Positions 23,970 to 36,260 of a stretch of 64,000 bases of DNA are shown here, piece after piece. Position 1 is the stretch's first letter; the number at the start of each line of letters is the position of its first letter. Both the position numbers and the translations under genes were made by a program. Location of the stretch: contig OY754469.1 of assembly GCA_963575645.1 (NCBI GenBank), forward strand, positions 23,454,001-23,518,000. Reading direction: 5' to 3'. Source of the DNA: Xanthostigma xanthostigma (taxonomy: Eukaryota > Arthropoda > Insecta > Raphidioptera > Raphidiidae). Under the pieces are notes generated by a model. The model was not told the DNA's origin. It did not search any database and was given only the letters and a program-made list of their open reading frames with translations.

Positions 23970-26900
23970 GTATTTTACTACAGTAAAACCTCGTTAACAC
24001 GAACTCGTAAAAATCAGGCAAAAAGTTCGTGTTATGTGGGAGTTCGTGTAAACCGAGTATGGCATAAAATACAATCATTTTTTAAGTGTCAAATCATGAT
24101 TTATTTTAAGTAAACATTGAATAATTATTTATTATAAATTATTTAATAACATTAATTGTTCTTAAATATTATCTGAGTTTGAAAGTTTGTTTTTATTTGT
24201 TTACAAAATACATTTCAATATTGTTTTGACGATAAGTTGGTCGGAGTTTCTGTGCACATTCAAAATTTTGAGGTATGTTTCTATTTATAGGATTTCGAGT
24301 GAATTTTTAATCTCTCAGTCCTTTGTCTATTTTTAGAATGTGAGTTAATTACTTTTGTAATCCCTTAAGCGAATCTTTTCTTTTAGTTGTATTGTAGGTA
24401 TATGCATTGACCAAAATGATCAAAATATATGATTTGAGAATTTTTGTAGTTCGTATTATCCGATAATTAACCGTGAAGGGACGAAAATGTTGTTCGAAGT
24501 TCGTATTAACGAGGGTTCGTGTTAACCGAACATAATTACATTAAAGCTTATGTGACCATTGTCGAGAGCAAATTTTTGTTCGCGTTAAACCGAAATTCGT
24601 GTTAACCGTGTTCGTGTTAACGAGGGTTTACTGTAGTTCAATGTCCTTTTTACCTTCGCTAAGATTTTAGGAATGAATAGTACCAAAGAAATAAGGATAA
24701 AATATGTTCATTCGATTTAAAGGACCCCTGAGCATTAGCGACTTTTAGGTGGTTATTAGACACAGCCTACACTACCTAGAAATCGTTTTCAATATTAAGA
24801 AGTTTAAAAAGGTATACATCCGGTCGACATGAAAATATTATAGGCCTAAATCTTAATATTACGAAATTACATTTATTGCGATATTTCGAAATTATTTTTC
24901 AGTTAAACTGAAGTTCACAGAGATACATTTTTCTATTTACCATTTTTTTTAATCGAACACATTTTATTAATGCTCCTCCATGTACTTACAAAACCTCTGG
25001 TGACTATGATAAATCACACAATATTGTATGTAATATTATTATTGTTGTTTCTTTAAACACAACCAAGTCATTCAACCAAAACCTAACACAAGAGTAACAA
25101 AAGTTGCCTGCACGACAACGCATTGTTGTAAAAAAAGAAAACAGTCAATGTATTATTTATACTAATATAAAGTAACTTTGCAACAGTCTTTTTAAATCTT
25201 TCATTTTCTTGTTTTGAGAGCCCTCCTATCGCCAGAATCACTGCAGCCTCTAGAACTTATTGTGCTAAACATCTTTCATTTTCTTGCGAATGTTTTAGAG
25301 TCTTAGGATATGTCGTGTGATACCTAAATGAGAAAATCCCATTCCAAAACTTGTTTTGCATTAGAGAAGTAGTTGTGATTATGTAAATTTCAGACTACTG
25401 ACTTAAATATTGCTAAATAAATAAAATCTGCCGTTATAATACTTGTAAACGGATTTGCATTACACAAAGCCTTTGAATCGCTGTACTGCCTGACCGTAGC
25501 TAGAAGGGAGAATAATACTATTTCAAATTTCTGATATCCTATTCATGGGTTGAAAAGCCTGGGCCCTCGGCTTTGGGACCTATCACTCGACAAATATTTG
25601 CAAAGAGTAGCAGGTTATATAAAATGCATACATCCGCCCATTGCTTCATGTTTTTCACATCTCGGAATTTTTGTTGTCCTTCCACTAATTACGAAGATAG
25701 AGAGTGGATTGAGTTAGAGGAAACGTTCCTCTTTGTCGAGAAGCTCAAATTAATATTCAATATATGCTAGAGGACTCAACACAAAACTGTGCCAGGAGCT
25801 CGAAATTTATAGTCATGCCACTTACATAACCGTTTGGAAAATAATTTTTTAAATGTTTTTATTAAATAAATGTTTGTGTATATTTCAGAAGGAGCGTCAA
25901 AATGAAGATAGAGAAAATTCGATACCATATCGAGAAAAACGGTTTATTAAAAAGCGCAAGCCAGGCTTTTTTTCGATTGTGGGACGGTTATTATACGAAG
26001 TATAAACAAAAAAATCATATTTAAATTACAATTTTCTGTAAAATATCGTTTTTTTGTAGAATATATCTCATTTTTGTTGTGTTTTAGCAAATAAATGAAA
26101 CCACAAGTGCCTACAGACAAATTAGTAAGCTGGTTAACCAAAATTTTGCGGATTCAAATGAGGTAATGTTTTATGGTACTGATTAAATAATTTAATGTTA
26201 GGAATGTTTATTGCTGTTGTATATACGATCTCACTTAAATGACATTTTTAAATACAATTCTAATTTTAATTTAAAATTTACTAAAAACTAGTGTGTATAC
26301 ATATGATAAAGTAAAGCTAGCAAAAATTGTGCTTTAATGCTTACTACTCGACTCAATTTTTTTAAAGTTTCTTGTATTGTCTGACTGAAGGAAGTGCATC
26401 TAGCAAAATTACATGCATAGGGTTCCTTATTTAGAAAAAGCGGTATGAAAACTAACGTACGATTTGTAGCTAATATATGTTAAGTTATACAAGACGTTAG
26501 ATTCACATTGATACAATGTAATTTGGGGCATTTCTTATGCAATATCTAACAGTGTCAATGCTGGCTGTTGATTCATAGATGCAGCTGAAGTATCAATATC
26601 AGGAGTGAATTGACCGAACTTGTAGTTAATGAGGTTTGTTGTGTCAAATATATATGATATGATAGGTATTTATTTAATCAGTTGAGACAAAAAATCAGAA
26701 AACACCAGGACAAGTGTTAGAAAATATTAAGAATATACTATTTGCAACAACAATTTTCCCATGACGATAATCGTATCACCCACTATGCAGGAATACTTTC
26801 TTCGCCTATTATTTCGCATAATTTTAGCTATTATACGCGACTACAGTACTTTCGCTGGTCACACAGTACTACTAGTTACTTAGTACCTAATTTGTACACC

Positions 26901-29780
26901 CTACATTCACACAAATTTTCAGCAAGAAAAATACGAAATTTCTCATTTATCTAGGAGAGCAGAATAGTTCTATGGTCATGATTTTACATATCGTTAATTA
27001 ATAATTTGATATTTTGTGTTTTAGATCTTTATCTTTTAAAACTTTTACAAATTCTGTTTACAGCGAAATGTGTTTTTGTTTTGTTTATATGTGAGCTTTC
27101 GAATATTAAATTAACTCTAGGAAGAAGGCGAATGTTAAAGTAACTCTAAGATGGTATACCTACAACTAACAAGTTTAACGTACCACGCTAGATCTGTAAT
27201 TTTAGAATTAAACGCGTCGCTATTGGAATTTGACATATTATGAGCGGAGCCATTTTTCATACACATTGAAATTCTAATGCTCGGTTGCAGAAAGCATTGT
27301 CAGAAAATCTAAATTTGACTTAGATTACGAGCACACATATTTCTCCATAACAAAAGCATTATTGTATTTTTAAGTCGATTCTGCTCTTAAAATAGTTGAT
27401 CGATAAAAATATGTCTTTTTTTAACAGTGTATGCATATCATTCTTTGAACAGTTTCCACTTCGAAACATTTTTTTTCTACGCATTTTGGACAAAATTTAA
27501 CTCAAAAAGCGATAATTTTCTATGTAGATAATTCATTTGTTTTTGTGTAAGTGCAATCTAATGTTCTACACACAGAACAGTCTGTTCTGTGGTTCTACAT
27601 GACAGACAGTTTCACAGCAACACTAAACTGCTCCTGAATGTATAAAATCTGTCATTGTCAATCAAAATGTAATGTGCTTATGATCTAAACATTCTAAATT
27701 ATCACTAGACGTATTGTTTTATGTCAAATTCCAACGCACTGAACGATGTACAAATAATAGCAACTAATTTCGTTTTCAAAAATAAATAACGTTTAAACAA
27801 AATTTGTTTTCAGGCTGTTCAGTCAAGCACAGTGAGTGCAGATCCGAACGCAACAACCACCGAGGCACCATTTCGAATCACTAGAGAAGAACTCTTTGCT
27901 ATTTTAAGGCGAAACGTTCGTGGATTAATCAGATTATTTAGACTCGAATTGAATGACGCATTAAACGTATGTTTCTTATAGTGAAGTATCAAACATTCGA
28001 ATTTCACATTCTAAGTGTTCAGTGCTTAGTCTCTTTGGTACCTACTTTAGACATTCTCAGTTTCTTGTTGACGATACTCGAAAGTTTCCCAGTCTCGTCT
28101 CGGCAATATTTTAACTTTCTCGATCTCGTTTTCTTTCGAGCTCTTTTTGACGAGACGATACTTATTGACGTGATAACGTCTTATAAATTGATGAATCACC
28201 AATATTATAAATTGATAAAACACCGGCTGCATGTACGAAAAAGTGTAACGCGTAACGCATAACGCATAACGCGTAACGTTCCGCCTGACCTTGTGCGTGC
28301 TTTTTGCTAATTTCTCGCTCAATTTAAATCAGATCTGTTTGAAACCAGTCTTAAACGAAAGAGGAGAACATTTTACATAGATTTCGTATAACAGAATTTG
28401 CCTAAACAGTTTTTTTATACAAATTTATATAGAAAAATATTTTATACAAATTTATATAGAAAACAAACGAACACAATCTCTCACCCTAAACGCATATACA
28501 TGCCTCCGTTCCGTCGTGGGTAAAAAATAGCTGTATAAATGCAATGTTGTCTAATGCATGGCGCGACGCGGTCGGTTATCTTTGTTTGCCGTACATGGAA
28601 ATTAGAAGCAAACGTATGTCTTGTCTTAACATGAAAACGGCTGCATTTCTAATGTTTAATTAAATTTTTTGACATTAGTATATTGTGAAATGCAACGCCT
28701 TCTAAGTTAAGTATTGGAATAACTAATTATTATTAGAACATAATACTTTGTAAGTTGCAAACGTCACTTTTGACATTTCTTATCATTCCGACACCAAGGA
28801 TAAGCGGATTGAAACCAAATTTTGGGAGGTTTAGGTTATGTATTACGGAATACGTTATCACGTAAAACTATCGTCCGTAAACCGACTTTACAGACAACCA
28901 ATTTTTTATTTAAAAATATCATGTCAATATCGAGACGATAATTTTTCTATTGGCTGAAATGTATAAATATACATTTTTACAACAAATTACAAAAAATAAA
29001 AATAGATATAAAATCAATTGAACATTTCCTTGATGAGCAGGGGTGTATTTGTCATGTGATTTATTATTTTGATCTGCATATAAAATATAAATCATTTGTA
29101 CCAAAAACATCGATTTTGTTGAAATAAATTGAAATGATGTTTTATACGGTATCTACAAAGAAAACTACAAGAAAATAACCGATCAAATGCTCTTCTTTCT
29201 TTGTCAAAAGACCAAGAGTCGAGATAATATTATCAAAAATCGGGTCTCGTGTAAAGTAGTCGTGGACTTATTTTTAAGATATAAAATATGATATATCCTA
29301 TAATATATAATGGTCAAAACGTCAATTTAATTTAACTCAATCTTAAAACCACGAAGTCTGTAACCAGGAGACCAGTTTGAGCGTAGCGCTGAACTGATAT
29401 CTGTTGCATGAACCAATATGGCGTCAGCTATTTGGTAACACACACACGCTCATAGCTTGCATGTGTGTAGTGTCTGTGAAGTTAAACAACTTTCATAACT
29501 ATGGAGAAAACAGGTGGAAAGAATCGAAGTTTTCCTAGGTAGTGATAACAGCGCCATCTCGCGTGCGCCAGAAAACGGTCCGTCTCGAAACACAGCAAGC
29601 ATAGGAAGCAAGGTCTCCTAGTTACAAACTTCGTGCTTAAAACATTTACCCGTTGAATTGATCGAAACTACATTGAAATGTAAAATATTAATTCCGTTTT
29701 CATGTTTTTAGCAATCAAGCTATACCTTTCAAGATTACCGTAAAGAAGCCTCAAATCAAATAGCAAAAGCACTCGGATGA
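23847..29780 (+). CDS. Secreted basic proprotein, gene 1 (five coding exons, 176 aa)
   Basis: Coding exons are 23847-23969, 25889-25999, 26088-26162, 27814-27966 and 29712-29780. All introns are GT...AG and in phase 0, and no stop appears before the TGA at 29778-29780. Lengths are 41, 37, 25, 51 and 22 codons. The protein starts with a signal peptide (hydrophobic residues 9-22). A furin consensus R56-E-K-R59 follows. The chain after it opens with a basic amphipathic stretch (FIKKRKPGFFSIVGRLL) and has no cysteine. Sequons are at Asn81, Asn115 and Asn154, the last spanning an exon junction. Residues 122-154 look like an amphipathic helix rich in Arg and Leu. I do not recognise the family. Secretion and processing are inferred; a peptide precursor or a structural secreted protein is possible. 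An AATAAA at 30162 is a candidate poly(A) signal. Noncoding leader exons must lie upstream. Confidence 0.85.
23981..24633. mobile_element. pogo/Tigger-type MITE in intron 1
   Basis: Ends CAGTAAAACCTCGTTAACAC and TTAACGAGGGTTTACTG, flanked by TA on both sides (23979-23980 and 24634-24635). CAGT ends with TA duplications mark Tc1/mariner elements of the pogo branch. The interior repeats GTTCGTGTTAACCG-like motifs near both ends. It begins 11 bp beyond the first coding exon's splice donor. Confidence 0.85.
25690..25800 (+). repeat. Dispersed repeat, copy 3 of 3 (intron 1)
   Basis: Partial match to 2920-3000: AACGTTCC, CTCAAATTAATATTCA, TATGCTAGA and TGTGCCAGG. It ends about 90 bp before the acceptor of exon 2. 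Confidence 0.45.
25889..25999 (+). CDS. Gene 1 coding exon 2 (furin site)
   Basis: The acceptor ATATTTCAG ends at 25888; the donor is GTATAA at 26000. 37 codons, acidic then basic, with REKR followed by FIKKRKPGFFSIVGRLLYE. Confidence 0.85.
26088..26162 (+). CDS. Gene 1 coding exon 3
   Basis: An 88-bp intron separates it from exon 2. Acceptor TGTTTTAG, donor GTAATG at 26163. 25 codons with the sequon NET and a predicted helix (AYRQISKLVNQNF). Confidence 0.83.
27280..27660 (-). mobile_element. TGCTGGGTT-family MITE, diverged copy (intron 3)
   Basis: Reverse complement of much of 10314-10751, including TCGGTTGCAGAAAGCATTGTC at its left end and AGTTGATCGATAAAA inside. Confidence 0.55.
27814..27966 (+). 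CDS. Gene 1 coding exon 4 (Thr-rich linker and basic helix)
   Basis: Acceptor TTTGTTTTCAG, donor GTATGT at 27967. 51 codons: a Ser/Thr-rich linker with the sequon NAT, then REELFAILRRNVRGLIRLF, an Arg/Leu amphipathic helix. Confidence 0.85.
28165..28906 (-). mobile_element. TTGGTTGTCTGTAAAG element, 742 bp, in intron 4
   Basis: Reverse orientation relative to 18369-18936: starts TTGACGTGATAACGTCTTAT and ends CTTTACAGACAACCAAT. This is the longest copy and carries an extra segment at about 28440-28620. No coding capacity. Confidence 0.75.
29350..29635. mobile_element. hAT-type MITE with 8-bp TSD in intron 4
   Basis: The ends CACGAAGTCTGTAACCAGGA and CTAGTTACAAACTTCGTG are inverted repeats. 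Flanking direct repeats CTTAAAAC (29342-29349 and 29636-29643) are exactly 8 bp, the hAT signature. It lies 76 bp before the last coding exon's acceptor. Confidence 0.88.
29712..29780 (+). CDS. Gene 1 last coding exon
   Basis: Acceptor CATGTTTTTAG. 22 codons (QSSYTFQDYRKEASNQIAKA and two more residues), then TGA. The first codons complete the N-Q-S sequon begun in exon 4, which supports the join. Confidence 0.8.
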   Translation, partial: QSSYTFQDYRKEASNQIAKALG

Positions 29781-30520
29781 CAATGAGATAAAATCAAATA
29801 GAGAACTCTGTTTTTGCTGTGATATATTATTATATTAGCATACAGCGATATTTTTGTCTGTCTTATTCCGGTGATTCAGTAGCATACCCAGAAAAAAATA
29901 TCACGTTAAGTAACAATTGCTATATTTTTAGTAACTAACATTAATTTAAAATGAATATGATTATTGAGACGGTTCATTTCATTGCCAGTTTCTAGTATTT
30001 CTTTTATAAATGTTGAAAAACTTTCTTTCGATTGATTTGTCGTTTTGAAATTTCTATTCTAAAAATTATTTCAGTTTTTTTCTAAAAACACGTGATTATT
30101 TATATTGAATGTTAAAAATATACAAATCGTATCATTGTATTTTTCTTCGTCTTTAGTAAGGAATAAAAATCTACAAGATGGATTTTAGGATCTAAAATTT
30201 AAAAAAAACTCATTACGGAAAATCTCCGAAATACAGACAAAAGTATGCATATACCGTACCAAGTGCGAGAGAAATAACTAGTTTTTCTCTTGCCTTCATT
30301 ATATTAGTAAGTATAATTAAATGAATAAATTATTAAAAAAACATTTTCATTTAGAGATTAATGTTGGTATTTTTTTATAATTTTACTGTATCTGTTACGA
30401 GTAATTATAAAAATTCCCTAATAATAAGGATAATTCGACTAAGTGGTGCTCATCAAGGTAAGCGACTGATATTTTGTAGAAAAATATAAATCTTAAATAT
30501 ACGCAAATAATATTTTTGAA
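29781..30520. other. Presumed 3' UTR and downstream flank of gene 1
   Basis: AT-rich, non-coding. The first AATAAA after the stop is at 30162-30167. Nothing else recognised. Confidence 0.35.
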
Positions 30521-30524
30521 GTGA

Positions 30525-30676
30525 AACTTCTTAAGCGGCGTATCTATTTGAAATTTTCTGTAACGTTATAGGGGAAATGATTCAACGGCGTGGAAATGTA
30601 AAAGTAACCTTGATAACACAAAATTGAAAACGCATCAATGAAACCAATTCATAACTCTAAAGAAGTTTCACTTCCC
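30525..30676. mobile_element. MITE with AAGTGAAACTTCTT inverted ends, copy 2
   Basis: GAAGTGAAACTTCTTAAGCGG at the left is mirrored by AAAGAAGTTTCACTTC at the right. About 150 bp, shorter than the copy at 15613-15885. Confidence 0.7.
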
Positions 30677-31825
30677 TCGTGAGCTTATGTGGCTGAAGCT
30701 GATACACGTTGAAAACTAATATCATGATATTATAATGTTATCAAATATTTATTTTACGTACTTATATCCGAAAATCATCATAGTATTTATATTTATACTA
30801 AATTCGTTTTCAGAGGTACATTTTATACGACTTCATATGGATTTTAATCACTTTCTTGTACCCTTTTAACTTCTGTTCGACGCAACATGTACCAAAATTT
30901 TCAGCAATATCCAAGACGTGTTAGTGTGCTTCAAAATAGCGACCATTTAAAACTTATAAAACCATAATTTCTGTTCAAGACATCGTAGAACAATGAAACG
31001 AATACCGAATTGCTTAGTTGCCTTTGAGGAGCATTCTTAGAGAGATTATCACCCGGAAAATATTTTTCTTTATAACAAACAGTACGTAAAATTTATAAAA
31101 AAAAGTGTTTATTTCCTAAGATTTGCTATTGGCATATCTAGTCTTATAGTAAAACATTTTTAGTGTGTAGTAAACATTTTTTACTCCATTAATTTTTAAG
31201 AATATTCATAATTAAATAATTTCTAAAACACACGCTAATATAATTTATAAAAAAATATGACTGATACATTTAAGATTACAATAGTATATTATTTCAGTTT
31301 ATGATTATAATCAATATAAAATATATTTTTGGACGATTCCCTTTAAAATAACTGCTTTCCATGCCTTTGTAGAGGTTGCAAAAAGGCTTATTTTCGCACT
31401 AATGCGTAAAGTAAAACAAAAGTAATACGATATTACCAATTCAATAGTGATATCTTTGTCAGATGTCATCTAATTCCATATAAACAACATTCCGGATGAA
31501 CATAGGTTTATATGGTTTATATACTAATTATCGCGTTAAAATAAAAACGGTGACAAATTACAAATTCGGCGGAAGTCGGACTAGTCAGAGTGCCCGTCGG
31601 CAAAAATTTTATTGACACATACTCTCCCAAAACTTTGTATATGGCTTCATTAGGCCTAGTCTGACACCTATTTCCTCTATGACTTTTCTTGATTTTGGGG
31701 CGTTCTCCCTCTAAATTTTCCGAAAGATGTCGTTTTGACGACATGTAAAAATTTATAGATACTGTTTGTTTTTTTAATTGGGTAGCTTAAAAACTTCAAA
31801 CATAACGCTAAAATAATGTTCTCTG

Positions 31826-31919
31826 ACAAATAACATGAACGATTTAAAATGTAAGACACCTCGAATATGTTCGACATATTCGAGGTGTCAGACATTTTAA
31901 ATGGTTTATGTTATTTGTG
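31826..31919. repeat. Long hairpin
   Basis: Two arms of about 45 nt, with perfect inner part GACACCTCGAATATGT / ACATATTCGAGGTGTC and few mismatches outside, almost without a loop. 31401-31440 and 31930-31985 carry sequence related to the repeat at 53385-54640, so the hairpin may be the core of a larger element. Confidence 0.75.
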
Positions 31920-32174
31920 CCGGAATGGGTTGTTGCACGTACTTCCTATAATATAGCTGCTTTCAAAATCATTTCCTTTGTTGACCATTCACTTTTGAGC
32001 TAACGTCATTCTTATAGTAGGTTTTAATAGTAGGATAGAAAAAAACATTTAAAAAAATACAACGCAACAAGTTTTGTTTTACTCACATATTTTTATTCTA
32101 TACCGAGCATAGAAATAAAATCGCAATCGAACCTTTATGGTGCGAAGATAGGTATATTTCTGTCGTTTTTTAAA

Positions 32175-32276
32175 CCGTAAGCATTGGCGTACCCCGGGGA
32201 CAAAACAAGCACGGGTGACCCGGCTTAAGAAATTTCTAATTTGCCCCCTCCTGGGCCCAAAGCTGGGTACGCCCAT
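32175..32276. mobile_element. Small MITE with TGGCGTACCC ends
   Basis: TGGCGTACCCCGGGG and CTGGGTACGCCCA are inverted around about 75 bp. No clear target duplication. Similar in style to the GGCGTAGC MITEs. Confidence 0.5.
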
Positions 32277-32795
32277 GTTAACGTCATAGAAAAAGACAAA
32301 GTATGCAAGTACATCAACCAATCCTATCATCGGAGAAATCAGGGAATTACATCGAAGAAAGAGACGCAGATATATTTTCGATACGCTTTGTTGCGTTCAC
32401 TCACCGCACATTGAGTAGATTGACAATAGTTCATATAGTTAAATAGATATATGGTTTTACTTTACTGCAGCAGCACGTAATGGGTTACTTTTTATGCCTA
32501 TATTAAAACATATAAAGCAGTTATTATTTAGGGGGTAATGCAAAAATAGTTTAAGTGCATTGTACCTTCTTAAGGTACTCCATATTTTAAGACAGCTTTA
32601 TATTATTAAACTTCACATTAATGATTTATAAATAATAATTGCGACAGCAATAGTATATTGTGCGACTAGTGAGAGAAGGAGAAGATTCAATGAGCGTGAA
32701 ATTTGCCGCACGAGCGTAGCGAGTGCGGTAACACGCACGCGAGTGGAATATTCTCCTTCGATCAATGGTCGCACACAATATTTTATTCAACTAGC

Positions 32796-33122
32796 ACGAG
32801 TAATATGTAATCGGGGCCCTGATAAAAGAGGGGAAAATAATAAATCACTTCATTTTTTGACGTACTCATCGCCCGCGATGCTTACAAGATGACCCTGACT
32901 TTTACTGAATTGCGATGCTGTTTTCATATATACAATACCGCCTACCACGTTCCTATTGGTCCAGAAGCTGTGCAGTTTTTTTTCATTATTTAACTGCAGA
33001 AAATTCATTATCTCACGGTACGGCGCTTATTATTAGCACTCTACGCGTCAACATGAAGTAATTTATTATTTCTCCCGAATTTAGCAGGGCCCCGAAATTA
33101 CATATTACTCACGCGTGTTGAA
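32796..33122. mobile_element. Foldback with GGGGCCCTG arms
   Basis: AGTAATATGTAATCGGGGCC (about 32810) mirrors GGGCCCCGAAATTACATATT (about 33092). The arms are about 70 bp with a GC-richer interior. Just upstream (32700-32740) is a smaller inverted GCACGAGCGTAGCGAGTGC motif. Confidence 0.65.
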
Positions 33123-33129
33123 TAAAATA

Positions 33130-34700
33130 TATTTATAATACTAGACTGTGTAACCACAGTGCCGAAATACCTTTAGAAACTATGTATATATTTATAATTA
33201 CTTATCATATTTTTTAGAATTATCACAAAAAGATTTTAGCTAATGAAATATTACTCGCTATAATTTATTATTTATAACTCTGTTTGCTCAAATATCTATC
33301 TGATACCATAATAAGCTATTTCTGTACTTCTATAATGTATTGAAATATATTTATTGTACATAATATCATGGAGTCTAATTATTTACACAGATTGCAGCTT
33401 TGTTTACAATCTATATTATATTCATATAAATATAAAAAAAAGCTATAAATATTAAAAATGATTATAGCTACCAGATATAATACCAGTTATTTTTTTTAAA
33501 TAGTAGAAATGCAATAGGTTTCTTTTTATAAACACTTAGAAATTTTGATGATTTTATTTTAGCAGTAAATGACAAATTTGTGGCTGTAACGAGAAGTTCG
33601 GTATAGGTCTTTATTATATCGCTACATGAGAACTTAATACTTAGAGAACTTAGCGTCAAGATGTTTCCATTTTTAGTCGCTATTTAAAAAAAAAATGCTT
33701 CTGTAGGGTGGCCGCGAACAATGATTTATAATTTTTCTACACAGTTGATTAGCTCTTGGAAAGGTCTATAATCCCTACTTGGGAATAATGATACTTATTC
33801 ACACATTTTATTAGAGAACTTCGCGTCAAGTGTTTCCTTTTTTTTGTCAGAAACTACTATCTAAAAAACGCTTTGTAAGGTAGCCGCTTTGATTTTTTCT
33901 AATTGTTTTGAGGCACTTAGATAGTCCATCAATAGGTCTATAACCTTGATGTGAGAATTTAATATTTCTTTAACACTCTTCATACTAGAGCATTTTGATT
34001 AAAAAGGGCTTATATCCAACATTTCAAGATACGTGCAAAAATGCTGAAAATGTATTGGACCATTTTGTGGGAAATTTAATGTAGATACTTTAATGATGTA
34101 CACAGTAATGTAGGCTCGACGTAGGATGGTTTCCAAGATATTTGCAACAAACTTATATACAACTTACTAATCTGACACCCTTCCTCCTTCCCCTCTCTGA
34201 AACCCGTCTTTCTGCGGAGAATTTTTACCACATTTAGAGCAAAGGGTAATAAACAATTTGTGGCACTCAAACCTTTGTTTGCTCCTTTGGAACTAATTTT
34301 ACTACACTATATTGCCATATCGAATTTATTTGTTTTGTTATGTGTAGGTATACTATTTTGTTTTATTTTTTAATGTTCCGTTCCTAAAAATTGCCTAATT
34401 TTTAACCCTAAAAAAGTAGAATTCCCCAAAAAGCACACATACACATCCGTTTAAGGAAACATCCAATTAACTTCATAGAAACGATTGCTCATAAGTCATA
34501 ACTTATTAATATTGCTACCTAATGCTATAACTATTAGAAAACTATTAATTTAACCTTGATTTAGTATTTTGAAAAAAAAAAAACTTTTTTTATTATAAGT
34601 TGCTTATTGCTTGTTAGTAAAAACTTCTAAATAACTAAAAAAATAGCAGTTTCAAAATTATAAAAACAAATGGTGACAAATATAAGGTATCTACAATTCT
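33130..34700. other. No recognisable gene
   Basis: AT-rich. A weak direct repeat is present: GAGAACTTAGCGTCAAGATG (33643) and GAGAACTTCGCGTCAAGTG (33812), both followed by TTTCC, a T-tract and a GTAGCCGC / GGCCGC motif. Confidence 0.4.
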
Positions 34701-34892
34701 ACATTATACAATTTCCTATTCTATATCTGTCTGCCCAACTGTCTGTCTGTCTGTCTTTCCAGAAGGCCACAGGAGAGAAAGGAAGTTGAAATTTGACACA
34801 CTTATAATATAGGGCATGGAACAGATCCTAACGAAGGCGGATTTTTGAATTTTGGTCCCAGATGGGAGCAAATTGAAAACAAAAAGGTGTCT

Positions 34893-34992
34893 TATTTTTG
34901 GAAGGATGTTTGATATGCAAATATAAAGAGTCAAATTGTTATTAGGGAAATTAGGCGCATGTGCAAAAGAGATATATGCTATAACGTTGTTT
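34893..34992 (-). repeat. Internal fragment of the ACCATTCCAAC family
   Basis: GAAGGATGTTTGATATGCAA and GGCGCATGTGC match the interior of copy A (10896-11631). Confidence 0.5.
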
Positions 34993-35089
34993 AGTAAGTT
35001 GAAATTGACAGGGAGCCAGATTTTCGATTTTCTCCCGAGGACTGAAATAGGGGATTTTCTTTGAAAAAACTGAATCCATATATATTATA

Positions 35090-35772
35090 GTCGCGTCAAT
35101 GTAGCCTTTTATTTCGAAGTCTGCAAAAACATTTTCGATTTTCATGATTTTTTTAAATTTTGCTTTTTCTATTATTGAAAATCAGAAACCTTCTGGAGCG
35201 GGGAATGAATTATTTATATTGTTTAAGGGGATAAGGGTAATCAGAGGCATGAAAAAATGTTTAATAAGACTTTTTCGACAAAATTTAATTTGTTTTATAA
35301 AGCTAATGATATTTCAACTTGACTTCACTAAATTTTCAAAAGAAAAAATAATTTTGGACGAAGTTATAGCTTTGTTAGACCCCTCTCACAAGTAGGTAAT
35401 GCATTTACGGTGACCATCGTAACTTTGAGCTGGTAAATCCAAAATCAATAAAACAAAGAAGTCTTTAGTTTAAGTAATCTAGGGCTTAATCGAAGATTTT
35501 TTTTTTTGAAAATTAATAAAATTGCGGCTTCTAAAAGCTTACACCCGAATTTGCAAGGACAGATTGTTAAAAAGGTCAGTTTTCAACGAAAACAAAAATC
35601 CTTCGATGAAGTCCTTGTCTTTTATGCTTTCAATAAGCTGTAAAAATTTCATTTAAACCCATTGAGAGGTTTTTGAGTTTCAGTGGTCACCGACTTCGAC
35701 AACATATAGTTTCGAGAAAAACGCGTTAAAAGTTTTAGTCTTACCTATACCGAGTCATCTAATCCTGGGCCA
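35090..35772 (+). repeat. Dispersed repeat, shared with 46958-47331
   Basis: TAGTCGCGTCAATG, ATTATTGAAAATCAGAAACC, CAGAGGCATGAAAAA and CCCTCTCACAAGTAG recur at 46958-47331. The right part (35680-35772) resembles 18045-18142. The short open frame inside is present in both copies but differs in length and frame, so it is not a supported gene. Confidence 0.6.
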
Positions 35773-35803
35773 TATAATAATTATCTCGGAAACTATTTAT
35801 CAT

Positions 35804-36050
35804 TGGCGTAGCAAGAGGAGGGCCAGGTGGTCCTGGCCCAACCTAGAATATTAATTGTTCACGTACAAATAACAAGATAAATCTTCAATAATCTACACAT
35901 TTTCTTTGTCGTTAAATTTCTCCAGAAATTTGTGTTGATCGATTTCGCTTCTATGAACAGTTTTCAAATTATGTATCAATGGCAGCTGGTTATGGTAGGT
36001 AGAGTTGAAAATTTGCCCCCCCCCCCCTAGGATAAAATTGTTGCTACGCT
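35804..36050 (+). mobile_element. GGCGTAGC MITE, copy 3
   Basis: TTGGCGTAGCAAGAGGAGGG to ATTGTTGCTACGC. Same interior as the copies at 22742-22963 and 23116-23357, with a C-tract of 11. Confidence 0.7.
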
Positions 36051-36117
36051 TTCTACAAGAAAATGCAAAAAAATAAATCGATTTTTTTTTTAAATCTTGA
36101 CTATCTCTAACCCCTTA

Positions 36118-36260
36118 AACAATATCTATGCTATTTCTTTAAAAAAATGTTTTCATACGATATTCATTCAAAACTTATAAATACCTACATATTTTTTACA
36201 AGTTTTGAATGAATATAGTTTGAGAACATTTTTTTTACATAAATAGCATAGATATTGTTT
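36118..36260. repeat. Foldback, arms about 60 bp
   Basis: AAACAATATCTATGCTATTT (36118) mirrors AAATAGCATAGATATTGTTT (36241), and GATATTCATTCAAAACTT mirrors AAGTTTTGAATGAATAT. Spacer about 22 nt. Confidence 0.8.
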
